Of a stretch of DNA of 64,000 nucleotides, positions 9,996 through 20,493 are shown piece after piece. Below the pieces are notes generated by a model. That model saw only the letters and a list, made by a program, of their open reading frames with translations, searched no databases and was not told where the DNA came from. This stretch comes from Adiantum capillus-veneris. Taxonomy: Eukaryota; Streptophyta; Polypodiopsida; Polypodiales; Pteridaceae. Location of the stretch: the NCBI GenBank assembly GCA_014529385.2, contig CM043949.1, forward strand, positions 144,311,850 to 144,375,849, in the 5' to 3' direction. The position numbers and the translations under genes are program-made. Position 1 is the first letter of the stretch. Each line of letters opens with the position of its first letter.

Positions 9996-12400
9996 TTGAT
10001 GGCATGCTCAAGCACTTTTGTCCAAAAATTTACAAATTTTATAAGAAAAGGGTTCATTTTTTAAAGATATCCTTAGTACCCATGATATAGGAGATTTAGA
10101 CAAAGTGAACTTGAGGGTAGGACAAACTTTTTCTTTGTGATGGACACTAAAGCTAGGGTTGTGTGAAAATAAACCACTTTAGTGACTATAAGTAACTTTT
10201 GTGTGAATTCTTATTTTCACCAACCGTAGAAAACCTCACCAAAATCTTTAAGGGATTTTTGTTCAAGGCATGCATAGAGTTGAAAAAAATATAGAAAAAT
10301 AATTCCTTATTTCAAGGGTCATCTTTTAGGTACAATCGAGTAAAATTTGCTCAAAAGTTATGATGTCCCATGTAGACCCCTTGAAAACCTTCAAAACACA
10401 TTGAATTTTTTTTGCAAAATACTTGGACATACATACAATAAGACTTTATGCATATACTATTTTTAGGAAAAATATTGTGAACTCCTTTTAGCCTTCAAGG
10501 ACATGTATGTTGTCAAATTTTAAAGCCAATTTAGTGGCTTTTTACTATTTTGAAAACATCATTATTTTTCATTTTGCACTTTTTTGGGATAAATGATGTA
10601 CTAAAATGTTTCTCTATGTGATAGGACCTCATCGATATCTTATCTTCATGGTTTCATGAAATAGGTAGCTTTAAAGCAAATTTTATAAAATGACATGACA
10701 AGCCCCTATTATGGCTCAAGCCACTTAAATGGCTCAAACACAAACCTAGTTCTAATGCATGCTAAAAAGGGTATTCCCAATGATGTTGAATGGAATCCCA
10801 CATGCCATGATATCCTTAGTCGCTTTGAGGTGCAATTCATGCATATCCTACTTTTGGAACATATACCTAATGTTTGTAGGGTGATGGGCCTACTCTCTAC
10901 ACTTGGGATCACATCCAACACTTGAAATGGGACCTTATGAAAACTAACCTCTTTATACTAGGGTTCTTAGTTCGTCTTCTTCATTGTCCTTGAGTACCTC
11001 TGTCGAGGCTTGGTTAAATGGTTTAGTTGTATCTGAGCCACTTATGTTGTCTTCTTCTTCGTCCTTGAGTACCTCTATCAAGGCTTGGTTAAATGTTCTA
11101 GTTGTATCTAGTCCACTCTTGTATTTTTTGGATTGAAATCCTTTCTCTTTGGAAGCATTTATGTAACCTGCAAAGAGAACCCAACTATCCATATAGTAGT
11201 CCAAAGACACATTTGTGCCGACACTAAACAAGTCCTCCTTGATGTAAGTTGCATTGCCGATGAAGAGATGGTTGCAAGTCAAGTATTAGAGTTGAACATA
11301 CATTTTCCATGCTCAAACTGTTGCATGTAAGTCCACTCCTTTCCTTGCACCATATTCTTCAAGCTTTAATGTTGTTTCTTGGAATGTTCATGTAAATAGT
11401 TGCTTATAGTACTTTTATTGAAGGAGAACTAATCATAGTATACATGTAAATTTCTAAAAGTGGATTGTAATTTAGAGATGCTAGAGTCTAGATTCTAAAC
11501 AAAAAAATCAATGGACATTGACATCTAAGGATAATTGGAGTAAAGTGAGTTCACTTGCAACAGCCACAAAGTAATACCAATTGAAAATCCACTAGGGAAA
11601 GTAATAGTAGAATCTCAAAACACCAAGAGATCACTCTAGAGACAAATTTCCATGTTAACATGGAGATAAGAACCTTGCTCAAACACAACCAAGTAACGCT
11701 TGTACTCACCAAATAAATTAACTTCACTAAGAGGAAAGATCCATTGGTTCAAACACAATTAATGAATCCTAAAGCCAGACAACCATTTATGCTCACTTAG
11801 AAGCAAGGGCATTGGCTCAAACATACCTTAGTAAACCCTAGTATATGCCACAACTACAAATAAAGCCTACTTAGAGGTAAGAGTATGTGTCATCTCATAG
11901 CAACCAAATTACTCTCTCTTACGGGTAATGTCCACTTGGAAGTAAGAACGAATGTTGATAACAACCAAGAGAACTCTCTGTGTCACATCCATCCTAAACC
12001 CAAGAGCAAGTGCTCAAACAACGAAGAGAGCAATCTTTACATTGTTGTTATTAAAACATTCCTAGGGGTCAAAGTGAAAACCCAACATTTATTCAAGGCC
12101 TGGTACCTTTGATAGTTTCTACTAGACCGCCTAGCTCACTTTCTACCTAAATGCACCAAACCTAAATGCACCAAGGTCTTAAAAAGATACTTACTATCTT
12201 AGACACGAGCTAATGCTTTAATCAATTTAAAATACACAACATTATTTAGAACTTCAAAGAGGCATATGCTTGTCCATGCCTCTCTTTATATTTTTATTGA
12301 TTAAACTAAAAACCTAACACTTTGTGTGCCAACACACACATACACTAGAGGTAGTAGAACTCCCCAGAGGTCCACCTCAAAATATGTGCATGTAGCACAT
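9996..12400 (+). repeat. Left arm of a large imperfect inverted repeat
   Basis: The arm begins TTGATGGCATGCTCAAGCAC and is matched in reverse complement by the right arm, which ends at 15524. Its inner end, around AGAGGTCCACCTC at 12370-12400, pairs with GAGGTGGACC near 13412. By eye the arms are about 85% alike. The left arm carries about 290 bp (approximately 12018-12308) that the right arm lacks. No target-site duplication is visible at the outer ends. Confidence 0.8.
10953..11282 (-). CDS. Unrecognised 109-codon frame, left arm copy
   Basis: A minus-strand frame reads CNHLFIGNATYIKEDLFSVG, then DSWVLFAGYINASKEKGFQ, then two copies of a 25-residue tandem repeat (SGLDTTRTFNQA.IEVLKD and SGSDTTKPFNQASTEVLKD, each followed by an acidic EEEDN or NEEDE run). 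It has no ATG at its start, and a TAA lies two codons upstream of the first usable codon. The counterpart in the right arm (14184-14520, plus strand) is open over the same region. I do not recognise the family. It may be a fragment of a transposon gag-like or accessory protein. Confidence 0.4.
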   Translation of the reverse strand: MTCNHLFIGNATYIKEDLFSVGTNVSLDYYMDSWVLFAGYINASKEKGFQSKKYKSGLDTTRTFNQALIEVLKDEEEDNISGSDTTKPFNQASTEVLKDNEEDELRTLV

Positions 12401-13073
12401 GAGTTCATGGGGAGGGGTTTCTATAATTTCAAAGAGTATTAACAAGTGGGATTAAAAAGTAGAATTTTGGAAAAATGTTACAAATTTATGAAGTAAAAAG
12501 GATCATTTAATTCCAGGGTAGAGCTATTTGATATTAATAACATATACCCCCGTTTATAATCAATATATGGTGGTCCAAAAGGCCAAAATATATCTTCTTA
12601 TATTTGATATTAAGAATACATTCCCTCGACATATATTATAGTAGCCCAAAAGGCCAAAATAAATCTTCTTATATTCTAACACATTTAAGTAGCCAAAAAA
12701 AAAAGGGGTTTCTCAAAAAATAAGTTAGGTGATTTTTTATGAATTTGGTTCTCTACCTTTCAATGCTCAAGTTAACATTGCACATTGTATAAGTTGAGTG
12801 ATATTACAAAGGCCTTTTTATATATGTATTAATCAATCGATACATGTATCTATAGATATTGTCGTCGATTAATTTGTAGGAGGATATACGAATTTGTCCA
12901 AAATATTGATGCGTCAATAAATTATACATTCAAATGATGAGGATGAACGTATAATTTGGACATTACTCACATGCAAACAAATTTTTTTGAAAATAACTTT
13001 CATGTAAAGTATCTCTTTTGTGCATCTCTCTTGTCACTTGAAAGTTACAAGTCTTGCAATCAACGCCTCATCC

Positions 13074-13141
<68 letters not shown>

Positions 13142-13387
13142 CGTGCGTGTGCGCGCGCACATGCCCCATCTCATGCTCTCTTGATACCCTCTGAATTACA
13201 AACGCGAATAAAAATGAACTCTTGTTGAAGACTATATCTGTAAGAAGGACACAAGCAAGAAATAGGGCATTTAACTTGTATTGTACGTTGGGAAGAGCAA
13301 TAAATCATACCAAGCAAGTGACTTAGGTTGGCTATATGTGGAATCACCAAAGCACACTCGCATCCATATTCGTGTGATGTGTTGTCG
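12401..13387. other. Spacer between the inverted-repeat arms
   Basis: About 1 kb of AT-rich DNA with no gene. It holds a short direct repeat (GGCCAAAATA.ATCTTCTTATAT near 12580 and 12650) and a long microsatellite at 13077. Confidence 0.6.
13077..13160. repeat. (CT)n-(GT)n-(GC)n compound microsatellite
   Basis: About 54 bases of CT, then GTGTGTGTGT, then GCGTGCGTGTGCGCGCGC. The alternating purine-pyrimidine end is of the type that can adopt Z-DNA. Confidence 0.95.
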
Positions 13388-15524
13388 TGTGTGCATGCAT
13401 ACACACATTTAGAGGTGGACCCCTTGGGAAGTTCTACTATCTTTAGTGTATCTGTGTGTTGGCACACAAAGTGTTAGGTTTTTAGCACTTGCTCTTGTGT
13501 TTAGGATTGATGTGACATAGAGAAGTCTCTTGGTTGTTATCAACTTTCATTCTTACTTCCAAGTGGACATTACCCGTAAGAGAGTATTTTGGTTATTACG
13601 AGATGACACATACTCTTACCTCCAAGTAGGCTTTATTTGTAGTTACGGCATATACTAGGGTTTACTAAGGTATGTTTGAGCCAATGCCCTTGCTTCTAGG
13701 TGAGCATAAATGGTTGTTCGGTTTTAGGATTCATTAATTGTGTTTGAGCCAATGGATCTTTCCTTTTAGTGAAGTTAATTTATTTGGTGAGTATCAGCAT
13801 TACTTGGTTGTGTTTGAGCAAGGTTCTTATCTCCATGTTAATTTAGAAATGTGTCTCTAGAGTGATCTCTTGGTGTTTTGAAATTCTACTGTTACTTTCG
13901 GTAGTGGATTTTCAAATGGTATTACTTGGTGGTTTGCAAGTGAACTCACTTTACTCCAATTATCCTTAGATTTCAATGTCCATTGATTTTTTTTTAAAGA
14001 ATCTAGACTCTAGCATCTCTAAATTACAATGCGCTTTTACAAATTTACATGTACACTATAATTAGTTCTCGTTCAATAAAAGTACTATAAGTAACTATTT
14101 ACATGAACATTGCAAGGGAAACAACATTAAAGCTTGAAGAATATGGTGGAAGGAAAGGAGTGGACCTACATGCAAGAGCTTGAGAATGGAAAATCTATGT
14201 CCAACTCCAATACTTGACTTGCAACCATTCCTTCATCGGCAATGCAACTTACATCAAGGAGAACTTGTTTAGTGTCGGCACAAATGTGTCTTTGGATTTT
14301 CCAACACCACATGTGGATAGTTGGGTTCTCTTTGCATGTGACATAAATGCTTCCAAAGAGAAAGGCTTTCAATCTAAGAAATACAAGAGTGGACTAGATA
14401 CAACTAGAACATTTAACCAAGCCTCGATAGAGGTACAAAAGGACAACGAAGAAGAAAACCTAAGTGGGTTAGATACAACTAAACCATTTTACCAAGCCTC
14501 GACAGAGGTACAAGGACAATGAACAAGACAACCTAAGCACCCTAGCATGAAGAGGTCAATTTTCAAAAGGTCCTTTTTCAAGTGTTGGATGTGATCCCAA
14601 GTGTAGAGAATAGGCCCATCACCCTACAAACATTAGGTATAGTGTTCCAAAAGCATGATATGCATAAATTGCACCTCAAATGGACTAAGGATTTCATGCC
14701 ATGTGGGATTCCATTCAACATCATTGGGAATACCCTTTTTAGGATGCATTAGCACTAGGTTTTTGTTTGAGGCATTTAAGTGACTTGAGCCACAATAGTG
14801 GCTTGTCACCTCATTTTATAAAATTTGCTTTAAGACTACCTATTTTTCATGAAAGCTTGAAGATAAGATATCGATGAGGTCCTATCACATAGAACAACAT
14901 TTTAGTGCATCATTTATCCCAAAAATGTGCAAAATAAAAAATATTGATGTTTTAAAAAATAGTAAAAAGTCACTAAACTGGCTTTAAAATTTGACAGCAT
15001 ACATGTCTTTGAAGCCTCAAAAGACTTCACAATCTTTTTTTGAAAATAGTATATGCATAAATTCTTATTGTATGTATGTTCAAATATTTTTCAAAAATGT
15101 TTCAATGTGCTTTGAAGGCGGACATCATAACTTTTGAGTAAGTTTTACTCGATTGCACCTAAAAGATGACCCTGGAAATATAAAATTATTTTTCTATCTT
15201 TTTTTCAACTCCCTACATGCCTTCAACACAATTCCCTTAAATCTTTTGGTGATGTTTTTCAAGGTTGGAATAAGAATTCACACAAAAGTTACTTATAGCC
15301 ACTAAAATGGCTTATTTTCACACAACCCAAGTGTTAGTGTCCACCACAAAGAAAAAGTTTGTCCTACCCTCAAAGAGTTCACTTTGTCTAAATCTCCTAT
15401 ATCACGTGCACTAAGGATATCTTTCAAAAATCCCTTGTATGTGAATTCTTCAAGGAATATAATGAACCCTTTTTTTTATAAAATTTTTAACTTTCTGGAA
15501 CAAAGTGCTTGAGCATGCCATCAA
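13388..15524 (-). repeat. Right arm of the large imperfect inverted repeat
   Basis: Reverse complement of 9996-12400. It runs from GTGCATGCATACACACATTTAG near 13390 to GAGCATGCCATCAA at 15524. Compared with the left arm it lacks about 290 bp near 13485, where CTAACAC joins AGCACTTGCTCTTG directly. Small substitutions and indels are scattered along its length, so the duplication is not recent. Confidence 0.8.
14184..14520 (+). CDS. Unrecognised frame of about 112 codons, right arm copy
   Basis: The open frame runs from just after a TGA at 14181. It reads LTCNHSFIGNATYIKENLF, then PHVDSWVLFACDINASKEKG, then the tandem SGLDTTRTFNQASIEVQKD and SGLDTTKPFYQASTEVQ units. It is the counterpart of the left-arm frame and differs by substitutions and a few codon insertions (FPTPHV against YYM) that keep the frame. 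No ATG precedes it, so it is either an exon-like piece, a fragment, or non-coding. No known domain recognised. Confidence 0.4.
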
Positions 15525-16263
15525 CCAGCTAGGGGGGCCCAAAATGCTACAGCCATTGTGCTCAACAATTCCTTGAGTTACAAGAATATAGCCAGAACCC
15601 TCCGCTATAACATGTGTTTAGCAGGTTATTAAAAAACCCCTGTTTTAACATGTCAAATAAAATTTTTCCCAAATGAAATTTAAAACCCCTTTTGTTAATG
15701 TGTTTTTGTTAACTTTCTTAAAATGTTTGCATTCAAAACCCCCATGTACTAAACTCATGTGATACATTAACATGATTACATAGTCACCCCTCAAAGATAA
15801 GATATGTGGCCAATCACTACATAAAGCCTTTGGTGCTTGTGACTCTTGTAAAAATTAGCAAATGTCTCATATGCGACCCCCAATAATTTCCCACCAAAAT
15901 TATAAACGAATCGCTACAGACATCGCTAATGGCATTGCAAGTAGGTGCCCAAAACGACTTTTTTTGAGCTGCTTGTTAAGGGGAATCTCGTCAGATCCTG
16001 TGATGGCTTTGAAGAGAAAAGAGGGAGACGTGCCGTGTGGAGGAGAGAATGTCAAAAGAGAGAAGGAGAGAGAGAAACCCTGCGTCATGAGTAGTGTGTA
16101 GAGGGAGATATTTTTTTTCTCATTTGAAAGGAAGTTGAACCAGGTCTGCCTTAGCTGTGAGGATAGCCAGGGAGATGGCACGCCAGGATGAAGATGCGCA
16201 GAGGGAGAGAGAGACGCGGTGAGTGCATAGCTGGTGAGGGACAAAGAGATGGCAAGGGTTCAT

Positions 16264-16266
<3 letters not shown>
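15525..16266. other. No gene seen; purine-rich from about 16000
   Basis: Nothing recognisable. 16010-16260 is rich in GA (GAGAGAAGGAGAGAGAG), which opens short frames on both strands without homology that I can name. Confidence 0.5.

Positions 16267-16267
<1 letters not shown>

Positions 16268-16332
<65 letters not shown>
16268..16332. repeat. (CT)n microsatellite
   Basis: About 65 bases of uninterrupted CT. The long Ser-Leu or Arg-Glu frames across it are artefacts of the repeat. Confidence 0.95.
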
Positions 16333-16335
<3 letters not shown>

Positions 16336-16984
16336 GGAGATTTGTATGCGTGGACAACAAGTATTCTCACTCCCATGCTATCCTCTGCGGGGTCAGTCCT
16401 AGTGTTCCCATTGCGAGATGTGGCAGTCCAGAGCGAAGCCCTGGAAATTGCTTTGAAGTTGGTGGGGAATGATGCAAGCAGAGCCAGAGGAGGACGTGGA
16501 GGAGAGGAACAGAGAGATGTGCGTCGTGACCAAGAGCGTGCAGGTTGAGGGAGTAGTTGACACGCGCGTATGTGGGAGCATGACAGCGGAGATGAAGGGG
16601 GGATAGGTTGTGCAGAGGAAGGGAGATGCGAAGGGGGGGCGTGGGGAGGCTATGACGGCGACATGGTCATGCTTTTGCCTTTGCAATCAACAGATTCCTT
16701 TGGAATATGCACAACAAATTAATGGGTCTTATGAATTTTGACCCAATAGGTAGGAGTAGACCCAATGATGAAGACGAGTTGCTTAAGCCATGCATATTTT
16801 GCGACGCTTTTAGCGACGTCTAAAAACTTTTTTTTCCCGCTTAAGCAATGGTGTAGCATAAGCAACTCTCTTAAAATCATTCTTTTTTTGCAAAGAATTC
16901 GCATGGAACCATTTTCTCCTTGTGTTACTTCCTTTGGCCTCAACAGAGTGCAAGCAAGAAAGCACACATTGGACACAAAGTAAG

Positions 16985-17020
<36 letters not shown>
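16985..17020. repeat. Poly-C homopolymer, 36 bases
   Basis: An unbroken run of C from 16985 to 17020, followed by GCCCTCCTCC. The G-rich complement could form quadruplexes. A run this long is rare and may be of uncertain length in the assembly. Confidence 0.9.
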
Positions 17021-17021
<1 letters not shown>

Positions 17022-19197
17022 CCCTCCTCCTACACACTTATCATTGTCTCTGACTTTGATCATTACATCTAGTTACACACACTATACTTAAACCACTGAT
17101 ATAGTTAATAGTTGTATTATTTGGTGGGTGATTACCTTGGATAGTTACTAGTAATAAACGCACTTACACACACACGCACGCATGTCACCTAGGGTATATC
17201 TACTTCTTATTTTACACCTTAAAACTTGTGGCTCAAATTATAAACTTGACCCTACAAAATAAAATAAAAACCCCCCTCTATATATGGCTTTGAACTATAG
17301 CCCAGATAGGATCTAACCCTTCCCTAGATTGACTGGAAACTTATATAGTGATGGAGCTAGTCAAGCAGCAGGGCACCGCTTCTCAAGTCGGTGCTTAACC
17401 ATGCAGGTTTTCTAATATATATTTTTTTAGTGCAGTAAATTCCTCTGGTTTATTTTGGTTATTTTAGATAATCCAATACTTTGGTTTAAACGAGTGGGAG
17501 AATACTTGTATCCTTACTTGCTGAAGTCAAACAGGTTTCTCTCTTTGTGGGCTCAGCTTTTGTTGTTTGCTATCTTGACTGGTTAATAGCAAAGTTTTTT
17601 TGAAACACTTCATATTGAATTCTTCATGCTTTATCTTCTGCATATTGATGTTTTCGAAAGGTGTAAAGTATCAAGAACCTTAGCATTTGATTAAGGTTGT
17701 GTGACTTGCTTTGAATTGTCAGTATTTTGTGATAAGAAACGACACTCCACCGATTTTTTTCAGATTTCTTTTAATTCATAATGTCATGAGATCGATTGAG
17801 CAATTGTGAGCTCATTCTCAGCGAAAATGGTTGTATTTTAATAAAACTTTATTGTAGTGCTAAAGTATTGTAGCATCGGGGTAGTTGGTGATATGGAGCG
17901 GTCATACTTTAAACCATGCACTAAAAACCTCCGGTACTATTGGATTTTTGTGACATGAAACTTCCCTAGGGCTAGGATAGTAACCTTAAAAGACCTAAAC
18001 CTAATGGGTGATTACCATAAATAGTTGTGACTAAGGCCCTAAAATTTAAGCTATGGGCAATGCAATCTTTTTATTATACTTATTGCTTTTATAGAAAGGT
18101 TGCGCATATCACTCTTTCAATTTTTCTCGTTATGATTAAGAATGATTCTTAAACTACATTCCAAATAAAACTAGTTACAAGTTCTTATTGCTTTGTGAAA
18201 ATACTCCAAAAATGATTGATAGCCTATCTTTTTTTATCAAATTGAAAATCCGAGTGCAAGATATGTAAAGGTAGCCGGATTACTTTTAGTTTTAGTTTTG
18301 AAACATGGTGGTTTTTTATAAAACTCGATACTGCTAGAATAATTCTAGAATTCCCCTCATCTGCCTGATAAAAAGGATTGACTTTGACGAGTATTGATAC
18401 TCAAAATCACAAGTTACCTTGCTAGCACTAGCTGTGTTTGAGAGATCATAAGTGAGATACATCTTGTAAACATAAACCTTGGAAAACTAGAAGTAACTTT
18501 GCATAAACTTCATAAACACAAATTCCATTGGACAAAATTGTGGGTAAGACACTTGAATCAGAAGGGGTGATGGTCTTCTGATCAAAACTTTATCTTAATA
18601 AAAATGTATGAATTCTTTAAAAAAGGGATAACTATTAATCTTATCTACAACCTATAATCTCACTTGGATCTTAAGGAAGTGATGACCTTATGAGTGATAC
18701 AAGTTAAAACAAAAAAAAGAAACACACCTTGCTCTTAAACAGAAGGGCAATGGCTTTTTGAGTACAAAAAGACAAATGACAACTTGATCGTTTTAAGGAT
18801 GATGCCCACAATTATTTTTTGGATAGTAGGTTTAAGTTCAAAAAGGTTTTAAATAGGACATGGATAACAACTGATAGGGTTCGTCGACACTTGTAATACA
18901 TATTCAAAGCTAACAAATTTTTTGTCTTGTTTACATGGATGCAAGTAAGGACTCTATCTTTACTTAGGATCTTTTTGGCTTAGCTGTTGTCCGTCGTTGA
19001 TTCACCTATCCTCTTTCACTCTTTGAATCAATTAATCCTAAATATCCTATGTACAAAAACACTTGAATGATACCTCATTCTTACTTTAATGTGAAAAAAT
19101 GAGTCTTTTTTGTGCTACTTCTTGTCCCTTGTCTAAAGCTAGCTGTCTTTTGAATTGTTTTGTTCCTTTGTGTATAAGAATTAGTTTCAAAACAGCA
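17021..19197. other. No gene seen
   Basis: About 2.2 kb of AT-rich DNA. I see no long frame, no transposon motif and no RNA gene. Confidence 0.5.
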
Positions 19198-19257
19198 ACA
19201 CACACACACAAGACATGCATTCACACAAAAACATGCACACACATACACACACATGCA

Positions 19258-19331
<74 letters not shown>
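19198..19331. repeat. (CA)n-rich tract then (TC)n microsatellite
   Basis: CA-rich bases to about 19255 are followed by 71 bases of TC ending at 19331. The LINE at 19333 starts right after it. Confidence 0.95.
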
Positions 19332-19334
<3 letters not shown>

Positions 19335-19554
19335 GTTTTTTGACCTAGTAGACAGCAGTTCACTCTTTTGACCATAACTTGCTCATCCGAACTCCGATTT
19401 AGGTGATCTATAGCCTCAATCGAAGAGCACGAAGCCCTCTACGCATTGATGTAAAGAAAGAATTTTTCTGTGTAATGGAAGGCTTTTCTGTAACAGCATC
19501 TCAGAACTGAAAAAACTGTCAAAACTTTGCGTTTTTGTTGCCGACTTGAAGGCA

Positions 19555-20487
19555 ATGTCAGACAAAACTCGCAAGGGTGGAAAAGCCACACTCGCCATGG
19601 AGAATGATGCAAAATCTCCAAGGAATTTGGATGCTAATCCAACCACATCATCTACAACAGCGGAAGCAATGATCATGGCTTACTTAATCTCGTTACAAGA
19701 AACCGTCAACAAACAAGGTGAAGAGTTGCGCGCACTTGCAATGGAGAATGGTACTTTAAGAGTTCTCGTTGTGGAGAATGAGCACCTCAAGAAGGTTCTT
19801 GAAATGCAAACAACACGCTTGATGCATCTTGAGACTGAAGTTCAAGAATGTAAACGCTCTCTTGTTGACATGAATGTATTGAAAGAGCGCTTGAGCAAAG
19901 TTGAGAGTGATCATGTATTGAAAGAGGAAACAATAGATACAATACGACATGATGTATGTGAGATGAGAAATGCATCCAAATCATGGGCTGATATATGTAA
20001 GGATAATGTGGTTTCTACATCTCCTATCACGCAAGCCGTTGTCCAAGCAAACAATGTAGAGAATGTGGACACTCAAGAATTGCACGAACGACAAAAACGC
20101 TCAAAGAACATCGTCATTCGTGGAATCAAGGAGGAAAGCATGGAAACACCCCAATCTCTTGCAGTTGCTATTGAAGAGTTTTTTACTACACACTTTGGCA
20201 TGTCAGGAATCATGGCTTATGGTGCACATCGAGTCGGAAAACAAGGAGTCCCTCGCTCGGGAGAAAGACCTATTGTATGTACCATGGCTGATGAGGTAAA
20301 GAGAAAGATCATCCTTGACAATGGTTGGATCTACCTCAAAGGAACGGGTTGTAATGTATATGAGGATCGCACTCTTATGCAACAAAATGTACGTCGCAAA
20401 GCATATGAGGAAAGAAGCAAGAAGGTTAAGGTATCATCTCATGAAGAGAAGCCACTTGAGGAGGATGCAAGTCCACCCAACAAATAG
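19555..20487 (+). CDS. LINE ORF1 protein (coiled coil, RNA-binding type)
   Basis: This is a 310-residue frame from the ATG at 19555. The open frame extends three codons upstream, but this is the first ATG. Residues about 35-130 form a heptad-rich coiled coil (LISLQETVNKQGEELRALA, then ENEHLKKVLEMQTTRL). Residues about 175-290 read KNIVIRGIKEE..ETPQSLAVAIEEFF, then AHRVGKQG and RPIVCTMADEVKRKIILDN. This matches the layout of L1 ORF1p-like proteins, with an RRM-like core after the coiled coil. Such proteins trimerise, bind the element RNA and act as chaperones. The frame is intact. It ends at a single TAG at 20485, and ORF2 follows in the same frame six bases later. Confidence 0.75.
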   Translation: MSDKTRKGGKATLAMENDAKSPRNLDANPTTSSTTAEAMIMAYLISLQETVNKQGEELRALAMENGTLRVLVVENEHLKKVLEMQTTRLMHLETEVQECKRSLVDMNVLKERLSKVESDHVLKEETIDTIRHDVCEMRNASKSWADICKDNVVSTSPITQAVVQANNVENVDTQELHERQKRSKNIVIRGIKEESMETPQSLAVAIEEFFTTHFGMSGIMAYGAHRVGKQGVPRSGERPIVCTMADEVKRKIILDNGWIYLKGTGCNVYEDRTLMQQNVRRKAYEERSKKVKVSSHEEKPLEEDASPPNK

Positions 20488-20493
20488 GGACAC

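Noticed and set aside
16190-16550. Long Ser-Leu and Arg-Glu frames across the CT tracts (also near 13080, 19261, 25880, 44940)
   Set aside because: They are created by the dinucleotide repeat itself, on both strands and in several frames, and have no other coding sign.
16810-17063. Glycine-rich protein frame over 16985-17020
   Set aside because: The Gly run is the translation of the poly-C homopolymer only.
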